From contig NZ_CP022548.1 of the NCBI RefSeq assembly GCF_002776575.1, positions 1,007,001 through 1,071,000 of the forward strand: a DNA stretch of 64,000 bases. Reading direction: 5' to 3'. The DNA comes from Sphingorhabdus sp. YGSMI21 (GTDB lineage Bacteria; Pseudomonadota; Alphaproteobacteria; Sphingomonadales; Sphingomonadaceae). Positions 16,268 to 24,539 of this stretch are shown one piece after another. Each line of letters starts with the position of its first letter. Within the stretch, counting starts at the first letter, position 1. Below the pieces are notes generated by a model. That model made no database searches. It was given only the letters and a program-made list of their open reading frames with translations, and was not told the origin of the DNA. The translations under genes were made by a program, and so were the position numbers.

Positions 16268-19200
16268 TTAGAAGCGGAAGCTGATCGCGCCCGAATACAG
16301 CTGGCTGGACACATCTGACCGGCCGACCGTTGAATCGGCGGAGAGGTCAAACGAGACATTGCCCATATTGTACCGCAGCCCGACGCCAACTTCGCCCCAG
16401 TTCTTGTCGCGTTCAGCCAGTGCGAATGGAGCCACAGCACCATTGCCACCGACAAAATTTGCACCGAAGCTGTTCGGGTTGTCCTGGAATTCATGGACAT
16501 AATTCATCGACGCGCGCATCTGCAATTTCCGGCCCGGCTTGGACTTGAACTCGATACCCGCGAGGCCCTGGATGCTCTCATAGTCGGGACGGATGATCGT
16601 CAAAGCCGGTCCACCGCCCTGTTCGTCGACATTGCTGAAGTTGATCTTGGCCGCGCGTGCCCGAATTCCGGGAGCGGCGATCACGTCGAGCATTTCCATC
16701 TCTTTCGACAAGCCGAGTTCAGCAGCATAGACCATGCTGTCGTCATCGGTGGTGAGGCTGAAGGATTGGGTACCAAGCGAAACGGTACGCAGCGTCTCTG
16801 CATTATAGGTACCGACCGTCGCCCGGCCATCCAGAACCAGACCGCCTGACATTTTCTTCCGACCGTAGATCGAACCCATGATCGCTGTCGATTGCGCCGT
16901 ATTGCCAAGGGCAGCCGTCGCATCCACATCCGAATAATATGCCGAGACGCCGATGAAGGAGGCTTCGTCGAGATAATATTCGAGACCACCGGCAATGAAG
17001 AAGCCGTCAAACTCGTCTTCTCCGTCGGATCCCGGAGCGGGATTGGTGAGAGGCATGGAACCGCCATCCCCGTTCACAAAACCACCGGCGAGATAGACGG
17101 CCATGTCTTCGTTGACACCACCGGAACGCACTTCGGTATCGTCCGCATTCGCGGCAGCGTCACTCAGGACGCTTGCGCCGTTCATTGCCAGCCCGCCCAG
17201 TGACGTGGCCGCCAGCTGCATCGGACGACCGATTACAGCGATGGTACCGCCATTGGAGGACCGCTCGGCCAGACTGATTCTGTTCTGGTAGAAATCAGAG
17301 ACATTGCCGAGGAAAGACTGACCCATGGCCTGAACAGTAGATTCCGTTGTCGGCGCCCAGCTGTCAAACGTCGCCTGGATGGTACCGGCATCGGTAAAGT
17401 CGAGGAAGGTGAACAGATCTGCAACAGCCGTGTTGCCACGGTTGTTGTCCATCAGAGCAGCAAAGCTGACCTGAACCGCATTATCTGCAGCGATCACATT
17501 CTGATAGCTTTGCGCGCTGATGGTTACGTCGACAGCATTTGCGCTATAGCTGAATTCGGAAAGCAGAATCGCCGAAATTTGCGCCGCGCCATCGAACTCA
17601 TCCGTAACGCCATCGGTCGCAGTGAGAATCTGGTAATTGCTGGCTGTTGCAGTCTGGAAACCACTGACCGGCGAGAACACGACAGTACCGCCTAAATCAG
17701 CAGCACCATTGACTGCGAGAAGATCGGAATCACCCGATGCGCCAATATCAACCAGCAGCGTGGAGCCGGAAGACAGGATGGTGTTGCCATTGACCGTCAA
17801 TGTTCCGATCGTCCCCATCGTGCCCGGTGCAATTCCACCCATCACATTTGTCAGGAATGGCGTGTTCACCGAGCCGGTACCGGACAGCAGACCTGCCATC
17901 AGGAAATAGTCGCCGACAGATGTCAGAGAACCATCGATATTTACCATGCCCCCGGCCTGAGTAACATCGATAAGGCTGGTCAAGCTTCCGTCTGCGGTAA
18001 TATCAAGCCCGGCAGCGCCAGAAACAGTCAGGCGGTCAATCTCAACCGTGCTGCCCAGAGTGGTGATGCCCGCATTGCTCAGCGTGACATCATAATAAGC
18101 GCCAGCGGCTCCCAAGCCATCCGGATCGACATTATTTGGCACGAAATCGGTTGCGCCAGGCAATCCGTTAGCAATTGTCGGCGCTGGCAGCGGATCGCCT
18201 TCCGCATGGCTTTCCAGAACCGGTTCGCTGAATTGCGCATTGGCCGCTCCGGAAACAACGGTTGCACCGGCATCGTCCGCAGCAGCTACTTCAATTTCGA
18301 CAGTCGCACTGTTATTGGCCAGCGGAGAGGTGCCATCCGTCAACTGCACCGTCGCACTGTTATCGCCCAAAACGGTAACAGAGCCAGCGGCCGCACCGCC
18401 GTTGTTCATCACAGCGGCTGGTAAATCATCACCAGCGGGATCGGTCGGAGTGATTTCACCGTCGCTCAGATCAATACAGACATTCCCGCCAATCGCACCG
18501 ACAACCGGTCCTTGAATACACACTGCGCCAAAATCCGGTTCCACAGCATTTACGCCGCCCGGTTCTGTCGTCGGGATACCATTTACAATGGCACCACTCT
18601 CATCAATGATACGGTAGTTGGGATCAAGCAGACTGGTCCAGTGGCTTCCATCTTCCCAATCGCCATCACCAGCATTTGCGGTTACGTAGTGATAGGCGTT
18701 ATTGGCCGCGATATAGTCCCAGAATTGGAACAGAGGCTGATAGAAGCTGGCCGAACCGAGCTGGTCGGAACCTCCTAAAAAACCCGCGCCGCCGGACAAT
18801 ACGCCCAGTACCAGATCTTCGCTGGTTATTGCATTATTGGCTGCATCCAGAACAAGCGGACCGCCTGAATCGCCGCCGGCGGTTGTTCCCTCGTTTGGCA
18901 ATGCCTCATCGCGTAACCAGTTGAAATCCGAGAAAACCGAACGATTTCCATTGGCATCTTCTATGCTGTCAAAGTCGGCCCAGTAGAGATTTTGTGGGAA
19001 ATCGGCTCCGAAGGGCTCAGGACCAACCAGTGGCTCTCCCAAATCGTTCAGCGATGCTAGGGCACCCAAATAGTTTTCGACCAGGCGCCGACGAAAATCA
19101 ATGCCATCGACAGCGCCATCAACTGCATTACCGGTTCCGCCATAGCCGGTCTGATTAACATGATATCCGGTGCCGGTTACCGAATCGATTGCGCCTGGAT

Positions 19201-19732
19201 CAGGCAATGCGGAAAACAGAATAGCCCAGGTCGGAATATCCGCCGCTGGTGTGTCAAGCGTCGCCAGCGCTACATCGGCTTCCAGAAAACCGGTAGGTGC
19301 GGACGCGATATTCCAGTTTACCTGATTCACATTGTAGAGAAAATCAGCGGTGTTGGTGCTGAAGCCACTGCCAAACCAGTTCAGGATTGCAGGAAAATTA
19401 TCAACGGCAAACCCGAAACTAATAGGAACGCCGCCGGTATTGGAGCCATATGCATCTTCCGGCCGGCTATTCACGCAGTGAGCCGCAAAGATCACGGTTC
19501 TGGGATTGATCAGGGTTCCGGTACACAAGCCAACAGATCCACCACCGTTGGATATGACCATCTGACCGACGCCATTCACTCCACCATCTTCATCGACAAT
19601 GGATTCGCTGGTTTCGTTTTGACCAGGCACAATGGCCTTTGCCGGCGATGCCAGCGCGAGAGTAGCAATTGCGCCGGCTGCTGCTGTACGCAAAAGTACC
19701 GATCTTTTGGAATGTCCGAAATTCTTGATCAT
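16268..19732 (-). CDS. Autotransporter with N-terminal trypsin-like serine protease domain
   Basis: The 1154-residue secreted protein starts with a signal peptide ending SPAKA, after which the mature protein would begin IVPG. The protease domain carries the full S1 triad: H85 (FAAHC), D153 (EADVALATLD) and S289 (GGDSGGP). A long passenger region (about 350-850) is rich in Ala, Gly, Asp and Thr and resembles autotransporter-associated beta-helix sequence (VNIDGSLTSVGDYFLMAGLLSG; LTVNGNTILSSGSTLLVDIG). The last 280 residues form an autotransporter barrel ending AISFRF with a terminal Phe. The likely function is a surface-exposed or released protease; its target is unknown. It is monocistronic with its own terminator. 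Confidence 0.9.
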   Translation of the reverse strand: MIKNFGHSKRSVLLRTAAAGAIATLALASPAKAIVPGQNETSESIVDEDGGVNGVGQMVISNGGGSVGLCTGTLINPRTVIFAAHCVNSRPEDAYGSNTGGVPISFGFAVDNFPAILNWFGSGFSTNTADFLYNVNQVNWNIASAPTGFLEADVALATLDTPAADIPTWAILFSALPDPGAIDSVTGTGYHVNQTGYGGTGNAVDGAVDGIDFRRRLVENYLGALASLNDLGEPLVGPEPFGADFPQNLYWADFDSIEDANGNRSVFSDFNWLRDEALPNEGTTAGGDSGGPLVLDAANNAITSEDLVLGVLSGGAGFLGGSDQLGSASFYQPLFQFWDYIAANNAYHYVTANAGDGDWEDGSHWTSLLDPNYRIIDESGAIVNGIPTTEPGGVNAVEPDFGAVCIQGPVVGAIGGNVCIDLSDGEITPTDPAGDDLPAAVMNNGGAAAGSVTVLGDNSATVQLTDGTSPLANNSATVEIEVAAADDAGATVVSGAANAQFSEPVLESHAEGDPLPAPTIANGLPGATDFVPNNVDPDGLGAAGAYYDVTLSNAGITTLGSTVEIDRLTVSGAAGLDITADGSLTSLIDVTQAGGMVNIDGSLTSVGDYFLMAGLLSGTGSVNTPFLTNVMGGIAPGTMGTIGTLTVNGNTILSSGSTLLVDIGASGDSDLLAVNGAADLGGTVVFSPVSGFQTATASNYQILTATDGVTDEFDGAAQISAILLSEFSYSANAVDVTISAQSYQNVIAADNAVQVSFAALMDNNRGNTAVADLFTFLDFTDAGTIQATFDSWAPTTESTVQAMGQSFLGNVSDFYQNRISLAERSSNGGTIAVIGRPMQLAATSLGGLAMNGASVLSDAAANADDTEVRSGGVNEDMAVYLAGGFVNGDGGSMPLTNPAPGSDGEDEFDGFFIAGGLEYYLDEASFIGVSAYYSDVDATAALGNTAQSTAIMGSIYGRKKMSGGLVLDGRATVGTYNAETLRTVSLGTQSFSLTTDDDSMVYAAELGLSKEMEMLDVIAAPGIRARAAKINFSNVDEQGGGPALTIIRPDYESIQGLAGIEFKSKPGRKLQMRASMNYVHEFQDNPNSFGANFVGGNGAVAPFALAERDKNWGEVGVGLRYNMGNVSFDLSADSTVGRSDVSSQLYSGAISFRF

Positions 19733-19945
19733 CGAAGAATGCCCCTTACAATATTAAGTCAGAATAGACCTCTGCCATTACTGTGCTTGGTTTTCTGACT
19801 TGAATCAAAGGCAAATTTACCATTTTACCAAAACGGGGCTAACGAACAGCAGTTTTCTGGGATTTCCTGAGAGCGAGATTACGAATTTTGGTTACATCTG
19901 TGATGATTTGGCAACAGAAACGTCAATATTACGGCCACAGACTCT

Positions 19946-19981
19946 TCCGCCGCCAGTTTAGCCAAGTAAACGGGCGGCGGA
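19946..19981. other. Strong hairpin downstream of dps
   Basis: tccgccgcc and ggcggcgga flank gttta/taaac around a six-base loop, giving a 14-bp stem with one A/G mismatch. It lies about 57 bases past the dps stop. There is no clear T run on either side, so it may be an RNA 3'-end stabiliser rather than a simple terminator. The rest of 19733-20037 holds the upstream region of the autotransporter; apart from aagggg before its ATG I see no defined signal. Confidence 0.55.
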
Positions 19982-20037
19982 GATATATTGACACTGTCAT
20001 TTTCTATGCGGTCAGACAGTTGATGCCTAAACTTGAG

Positions 20038-20502
20038 TCAGTCTTTCTGGGCGATCTCGAGCAAAAACCAGGCCCGTTCTTCTGCCTGGTCGGTCCAGTC
20101 GTCGAGCAGACCATCGGTCGCATTGTCACCGGCTTCTCCTGCAAGTTCCTTTGCTTCCCGCAGCGTTTCGACCAGCTTCAGATTATCGGCATGTAACTCG
20201 GCGAGCATATCCGATGCCTTCACCTTGGCACTGTCATTGTCCGAAATGCTCTGTCGCTTGGCGATATCGCCGATTGAGGTAAGCGTCCGATGTCCATTTT
20301 TCCGGACCCGTTCGGCGATCAGGTCCGTGGTGGCAAGAATCTGCGCCGCCTGCTCGTCGAACATCAGATGATAGTCGCGGAAATGGGGGCCGGAAACGTG
20401 CCAGTGAAAGTTCTTGGTCTTGAGATAGAGGGCGAAACTGTCCGCCAAAATCCCGTTCAGCGCCTCAGCTACGGCTTTCTTTGCATTGTCACCTGTGGTC
20501 AT
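20038..20502 (-). CDS. dps: Dps-family DNA-binding ferritin-like protein
   Basis: The 154-residue protein is of Dps length. The ferroxidase-site motif is NFHWHVSGPHFRDYHLMFDE (His, Asp, Glu in the expected order). It forms a dodecameric shell that oxidises and stores iron and shields DNA during oxidative or starvation stress. I chose ATG 20502 because aaggagatcgaac precedes it; an ATG at 20529 lies upstream of that site. A conserved C-terminal Trp (ERAWFLLE) is present. It is monocistronic. Confidence 0.94.
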   Translation of the reverse strand: MTTGDNAKKAVAEALNGILADSFALYLKTKNFHWHVSGPHFRDYHLMFDEQAAQILATTDLIAERVRKNGHRTLTSIGDIAKRQSISDNDSAKVKASDMLAELHADNLKLVETLREAKELAGEAGDNATDGLLDDWTDQAEERAWFLLEIAQKD

Positions 20503-20621
20503 GTTCGATCTCCTTTTCGGAATTTTCATTCTACAGCAGGAAGACTAAACCATATCGACTGATCGATAAAACGAGAAGAATTGCTATCTAAGATTGATAA
20601 CATCGATCTGTTCGAGTCGGG

Positions 20622-21188
20622 TCAGAATATACCCCATGCGCCGAGCGCGACTATCATACCGACGATGATAAAGCCGGCACCACCGGCATAGCGGACGCGT
20701 GCCATCGGAACATGCGCGGCCATTTGCCGGTGGAACAATATCGCGGGCACGCAGGCGATCATCACCCCGGCCCATCCTCCGGCGGCGGCGAAGGCCGCCA
20801 TGTCCGTCCGGGCAGCGGTGGCCATCAGGACAAATTGTCCCTTGTCACCCAGTTGCAAGATGAAGAGCCCGAGAAACGACGTCCAGAACGGCCCTAACCG
20901 CCATTTTTGCAGCAAGTCGACCGGGCGGCGCCAGACCACCATGCCAAAACCGGCAAATATCAGCGACAGGGCATAGAAAAGCTGCAGAGCATCTTCACTG
21001 ATCCAGCCATGGACCGCCGATCCGGCGATGGCGGAAATCACGCAATTGCAGAGCGTAGCCAGGCCGAGGCCGCAGATGACCGGCGAGACACGGGCATATC
21101 GTATCGCCAGAGCGGCGCACAATATCTGCGGCCGGTCGCCAAATTCGGCAACGGCCAGAGCAAAAAGCGAAGTTAGGAAAGCATCCAC
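20622..21188 (-). CDS. TMEM165/GDT1-family cation transporter
   Basis: The 188-residue membrane protein has about six hydrophobic segments and two copies of the family signature E-x-G-D-(K/R): EFGDRPQ near residue 15 and QLGDKGQ near 112 (here with Q in place of E). The family exports Mn2+ or exchanges Ca2+/Mn2+ for protons. The start is GTG 21188; the next in-frame ATG would remove the first signature. It lies 11 bases downstream of a small unknown gene and is probably in an operon with it. Confidence 0.85.
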   Translation of the reverse strand: MDAFLTSLFALAVAEFGDRPQILCAALAIRYARVSPVICGLGLATLCNCVISAIAGSAVHGWISEDALQLFYALSLIFAGFGMVVWRRPVDLLQKWRLGPFWTSFLGLFILQLGDKGQFVLMATAARTDMAAFAAAGGWAGVMIACVPAILFHRQMAAHVPMARVRYAGGAGFIIVGMIVALGAWGIF

Positions 21189-21199
21189 AAGGCCCGGCG

Positions 21200-21535
21200 T
21201 CAGGCCTGCCCGCCGAGACGAAGCGCGACATTGGCCAGCAGCGCTTCGGTCATCGCCGGGTTTATCTGGCCCATATCGAGCGTGGCGCGCATGGCCTCGA
21301 GATATGAACGCGCGATGGTCATGGCACCGCCATTTTGCATGGCCGGCTGCAATGCGCTTTCCAGCGCGGAGCTGAGGTCGCGAAGCGCCGAAAGCCGGTG
21401 CTCGGCCGCTTTTTGCCGGACATGGTCCAGATGCATGAGAAATTGCAGTGGATGACGAGCGGCCAGTTCCGCTGGCAGATTGTCGAGCAAGTTCAGCATT
21501 TCTGCCTGTACAAACGGATTTTGATCATGGTTCAT
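21200..21535 (-). CDS. Hypothetical helical protein (111 aa)
   Basis: The protein is all-helical by appearance (AEMLNLLDNLPAELAARHPLQFLMHLDHVRQKAAEHRLSALRDLSSALESAL) and has no recognised domain. I chose ATG 21535 because aggggcc lies at suitable distance; in-frame ATGs at 21574 and 21640 are possible but add sequence of different character and the latter would overlap the putative rpmG promoter. It is 11 bases from the GDT1 gene, suggesting cotranscription. Confidence 0.55.
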   Translation of the reverse strand: MNHDQNPFVQAEMLNLLDNLPAELAARHPLQFLMHLDHVRQKAAEHRLSALRDLSSALESALQPAMQNGGAMTIARSYLEAMRATLDMGQINPAMTEALLANVALRLGGQA

Positions 21536-21633
21536 CGCAACGGCCCCTGTTTCCGGATGACCATGCAAAAACATGGTTAAATAGTCGTAAATGGAACGCC
21601 CTTTGCCACGCCGGGAAGCGTGAAGGCTTTTTC

Positions 21634-21662
21634 TTGACATTCATCGGGCTTTTCACCATTAG
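21634..21662 (+). promoter_or_regulatory. Possible sigma-70-type promoter of rpmG
   Basis: A consensus -35 TTGACA (21634-21639) is followed after 17 bases by CATTAG (21657-21662), a weak -10. The rpmG start is 70 bases further on. The position and spacing are good, the -10 is poor. Confidence 0.4.
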
Positions 21663-21731
21663 CGCGGGAACGAATGCGGCGCCCGATAGCGTCGCTGTTT
21701 TTATTTCAGCTTCTGCCTTAAGGAATGCACC

Positions 21732-21899
21732 ATGGCGAAACCAGCCAATGTAAAGATCAAACTCGTCAGCACGGCGGACACAGGCTTTTTCTATGTGACC
21801 CGCAAGAACCCGCGGAATCTCACCGAGAAAATGGTGCAGCGCAAATATGATCCGGTTGTGCGCAAGCATGTCGAGTTCAAGGAAGCCAAAATCAAATAA
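21732..21899 (+). CDS. rpmG: 50S ribosomal protein L33
   Basis: This 55-residue protein is a complete L33: [18 protein letters not shown], then [23 protein letters not shown] and [13 protein letters not shown]. It is a small component of the large ribosomal subunit near the E site. It is the zinc-free type, lacking the Cys pairs. A purine-rich ttaaggaatgc precedes the ATG. It is a single gene facing the convergent divK. Confidence 0.97.
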   Translation: MAKPANVKIKLVSTADTGFFYVTRKNPRNLTEKMVQRKYDPVVRKHVEFKEAKIK

Positions 21900-21917
21900 G
21901 CAGGCTTTGGCCAGTCT

Positions 21918-22286
21918 TTAGCGGTGCAGAACTTTCTGCACCGATTCGATGAATTTCGCGACCGATATCGGCTTTGAGACATAAGCCTCTGCCCCGGCAC
22001 TCAAAATCCGGTCCTCGTCCCCCTTGCCGGCATAAGCGGTGACGGCCATGATCGGTATGATCTTGAGCTGCCCGTCTTTCTTGATCTGCTCGATCAGTTC
22101 CAGACCGCTGACATGTGGCAACTGGATATCCATGACGATCAGATTCGGCACGAAGCTTCGCGCCTTTTCGAGCACTTCCCGGCCGTCGCTGACCGGCTCG
22201 ACAACAAAACCGTGGGCCCGCAGCAGATCACAGAATAGCTTGAGGTTCAATTCATTGTCCTCAACCACCAACACTCTTTTTGCCAC
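21918..22286 (-). CDS. divK: Single-domain response regulator DivK
   Basis: The 122-residue receiver-only protein has the acidic pair E9/D10, phosphoacceptor D53 (VMDIQLP), T83 (VTAYA) and K105 (SKPI). DivK in alphaproteobacteria relays phosphate between PleC and DivJ and controls CtrA activity and asymmetric division. The sequence MDIQLPHVSGLELI fits DivK closely. It has no output domain. It diverges from the DUF3572 operon 52 bases away. Confidence 0.93.
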   Translation of the reverse strand: MAKRVLVVEDNELNLKLFCDLLRAHGFVVEPVSDGREVLEKARSFVPNLIVMDIQLPHVSGLELIEQIKKDGQLKIIPIMAVTAYAGKGDEDRILSAGAEAYVSKPISVAKFIESVQKVLHR

Positions 22287-22338
22287 AGCCGGATTTGCCC
22301 TTTCAAACTTGCTGCCAAACCATTAGGCGAAAGCGGCA

Positions 22339-22629
22339 ATGGAAACAAATCCCAATCTCGGGCCGGACAGCGAAATCATCGCCTTGCAGGCGCTCGGATG
22401 GGTGCTGCAGGATCAGGATCGCGCCGAGCGACTGCTCGCCCTGACCGGCCTCGATCCCCGCGAACTGCGGTCGGGTCTCGAAGACCCGGCGATGCTGTCA
22501 TCGCTGCTCGGTTTTCTCGCCAATCACGAACCCGATCTGGTCGCCTGCGCCGACGCTATCGGTGTCGCCCCCGAAAAACTCGCTGCAGCAGCGCAGCATT
22601 TAAACTCTTCCGGAGACTTTTATGAGTAA
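22339..22629 (+). CDS. DUF3572-family protein
   Basis: The 96-residue helical protein reads IIALQALGWVLQDQDRAERLLALTGLDPRELR and FLANHEPDLVACADAIGVAP, the pattern of DUF3572, a small alphaproteobacterial family of unknown function usually near divK. Its stop lies inside the next gene (8-base overlap), so it is the first gene of a plus-strand operon with the HAD, RidA, GDPD and COG3146 genes. Confidence 0.88.
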   Translation: METNPNLGPDSEIIALQALGWVLQDQDRAERLLALTGLDPRELRSGLEDPAMLSSLLGFLANHEPDLVACADAIGVAPEKLAAAAQHLNSSGDFYE

Positions 22630-23299
22630 CAAGCCGCTTCTGATCAGCGATTGCGATGAAGTCCTGCTGCACATGGTGGTCCCGTTCCAGCAATGGCTGG
22701 ACAGTGACAAGCATATCCATTTCGACCTGGAAAACGGCAATAATTTCGCCAATGCCCTGCGCCATAAACATGACGGGACCCAGGTATTGCCGGAACAGAT
22801 CTGGCCGATGCTGAAAGAGTTTTTCGACAATGAAATGCACCGGCAGGGCGCGATCGAGGGCGCGGTTGAATCCATCAACAAGCTCGGTGAAATCGCCGAT
22901 GTCGTGATCCTGACCAATCTGCTCGATGACCGCCGCGAAGCCCGCGCCGAGCAGCTCAAGGCCGTCGGCATCGATTTTCCCGTCTATACCAACCAGGGCG
23001 GCAAGGGTGAACTGCTGGCCGGCATTCTCGCGGAATATGAGCCCAGCGTGACTGTTTTTGTCGATGATCTGGGTCACCAGCACGGCAGCGTCGCCAAACA
23101 TGCACCCGACGTATGGCGCCTGCAAATGGTCGGTGAACCAATCATGGCCAGACATGTCACCACCAACCCGGCCGCCCACGCCCGGATTGACCTGTGGGGC
23201 GAGGCTACGGCCTGGATATCGGACAAGTTTGACAATGCCGTACCGGCTCCGGCGATGGACTTGCCATCGCAAGAGCTTGACCCTGCCAACCATGCGTGA
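22622..23299 (+). CDS. HAD-superfamily hydrolase
   Basis: The 225-residue protein has HAD motif I in variant form, ISDCDEVLL (D-x-D, nucleophile plus acid/base), motif II in VVILTNLLDD, a lysine in NQGGKGELL and motif III in VFVDDLGHQHG. It is probably a phosphatase; the substrate is unknown. It overlaps DUF3572 by eight bases and precedes RidA by 12 bases. The C-terminal 50 residues are an extension not needed for the HAD fold. Confidence 0.85.
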   Translation: MSNKPLLISDCDEVLLHMVVPFQQWLDSDKHIHFDLENGNNFANALRHKHDGTQVLPEQIWPMLKEFFDNEMHRQGAIEGAVESINKLGEIADVVILTNLLDDRREARAEQLKAVGIDFPVYTNQGGKGELLAGILAEYEPSVTVFVDDLGHQHGSVAKHAPDVWRLQMVGEPIMARHVTTNPAAHARIDLWGEATAWISDKFDNAVPAPAMDLPSQELDPANHA

Positions 23300-23311
23300 G
23301 AGTTTTGCCTT

Positions 23312-23779
23312 ATGACCGACAATATTGAACAGGCCCTGATCGCCAAGGGCATTGAATTGCCGACACCGGCGGCCCCGGTTGCCTCTTATGTTCCCGCCAT
23401 CGAAATGAATGGCATGCTCCATATCAGCGGACAGGTCTCCATGCACGACGGCAAGCTGATCACCGGGCGGCTGGGTGACGATATGTCACTGGAAGACGGG
23501 CAACAGGCCGCCAAGGCCTGCGCGCTGATGATCGCAGCGCAAATCAAGAAAGCTGCTGGATCGCTCGACCGGGTGGACCGGATCGTGAAGCTCGGGGTCT
23601 TCGTCAACAGCACCGCGGACTATACTGACCATCCCAAGGTCGCAAACGGCTGTTCCGACATGATGGAAGTGATTTTCGGCGCCGCCGGGCAGCATGCCCG
23701 AAGCGCGGTCGGCGTGGCCTCGCTGCCGCTTGGGGTTGCGGTCGAGGTTGACGCCATCATCGCCCTGAAGCCCGAGTGA
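23312..23779 (+). CDS. RidA-family enamine/imine deaminase
   Basis: The 155-residue protein belongs to the YjgF/YER057c/UK114 family: GMLHISGQVSMHDGKLITGRLGDD, then SLDRVDRIVKLGVFVNSTADYTDHPKVANG and HARSAVGVASLPLGVAVEVDAI with the family's Arg (ARSAVG). RidA proteins hydrolyse reactive 2-aminoacrylate-type enamines formed by PLP enzymes. This version is of the longer subfamily with an N-terminal helix. The next gene starts GTG inside its stop (GTGA). Confidence 0.9.
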   Translation: MTDNIEQALIAKGIELPTPAAPVASYVPAIEMNGMLHISGQVSMHDGKLITGRLGDDMSLEDGQQAAKACALMIAAQIKKAAGSLDRVDRIVKLGVFVNSTADYTDHPKVANGCSDMMEVIFGAAGQHARSAVGVASLPLGVAVEVDAIIALKPE

Positions 23780-24534
23780 TCGCGAAGCTGCTAGACAATG
23801 CGCTGGCACCCGCTCCGGCGGCCGGTCGCGTAGCATTTCTGAAAGGCCAGCCCTATGCGCATCGGGGTCTGCACGGAAGGGGCGTACTGGAAAACAGTCC
23901 CGCCGCCTTCGAGGCCGCGATCAAGCTGGGTCACGGAATTGAATGCGATGTCCAGGCCGCCGAAGATGGGCGCGCCTTTGTCTTCCATGACTATGAACTG
24001 GACCGGCTGACGGACCGGAGCGGCCGGATTGGAAACCTGCGGGCCGACGATATTGACCGGATCCAGCTCAATGACGGCCATGGCAAGATTCCGCGCTTGC
24101 GCGAAACCCTTGCCCAGATAGGCGGGCGGGTCCCGGTCCTGATAGAGATCAAGTCGCGCAGCGTGCGGGTAGGCCCATTGTGTCTTTCTGTCCGCAGGGC
24201 ATTGGAAGGTTATGGCGGCAAGGCAGCCATCATGTCGTTCAATCCGCTGGTCTGTGCCTGGTTTCGAAAGAATGCCGACCATATCGTCCGGGGACTGGTC
24301 GTGACGGAAGAAGACAGCGGGAACTGGCGCGGAAGGATCGCGCGTCATCGCAATCTCTGGGCAGCGAAGCCCGATTTCCTGGCTTATGATATCCGCGACC
24401 TGCCGTCCCGCTTTGCCGCAGCCCAGCGGGCGCGCGGCCTGCCCATCGTCACCTGGACCGTGCGGTCCGCCGAGCAGGAAAAAACCGCGGCCCTCTATGC
24501 AGACGAACCGGTTTACGAGATTCCGGAGAGCTGA
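23776..24534 (+). CDS. Glycerophosphodiester phosphodiesterase
   Basis: The 252-residue cytoplasmic enzyme hydrolyses glycerophosphodiesters to sn-glycerol 3-phosphate and an alcohol. The catalytic elements are AHRGLHGRGVLENSPAAF, the metal ligands in GIECDVQ (E-C-D) and the second His in VFHDYELDRLT. PVLIEIKSR and TWTVRSAEQ complete the TIM-barrel pattern. It has no signal peptide, unlike GlpQ, so it resembles UgpQ. It starts with GTG overlapping the ridA stop. Confidence 0.92.
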   Translation: MIAKLLDNALAPAPAAGRVAFLKGQPYAHRGLHGRGVLENSPAAFEAAIKLGHGIECDVQAAEDGRAFVFHDYELDRLTDRSGRIGNLRADDIDRIQLNDGHGKIPRLRETLAQIGGRVPVLIEIKSRSVRVGPLCLSVRRALEGYGGKAAIMSFNPLVCAWFRKNADHIVRGLVVTEEDSGNWRGRIARHRNLWAAKPDFLAYDIRDLPSRFAAAQRARGLPIVTWTVRSAEQEKTAALYADEPVYEIPES

Positions 24535-24539
24535 TCCGT

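Noticed and set aside
20503..20621. OxyR-like operator upstream of dps
   Set aside because: Only a loose ATAG-type half-site can be found; spacing does not fit the four-part OxyR motif, so I do not claim it.
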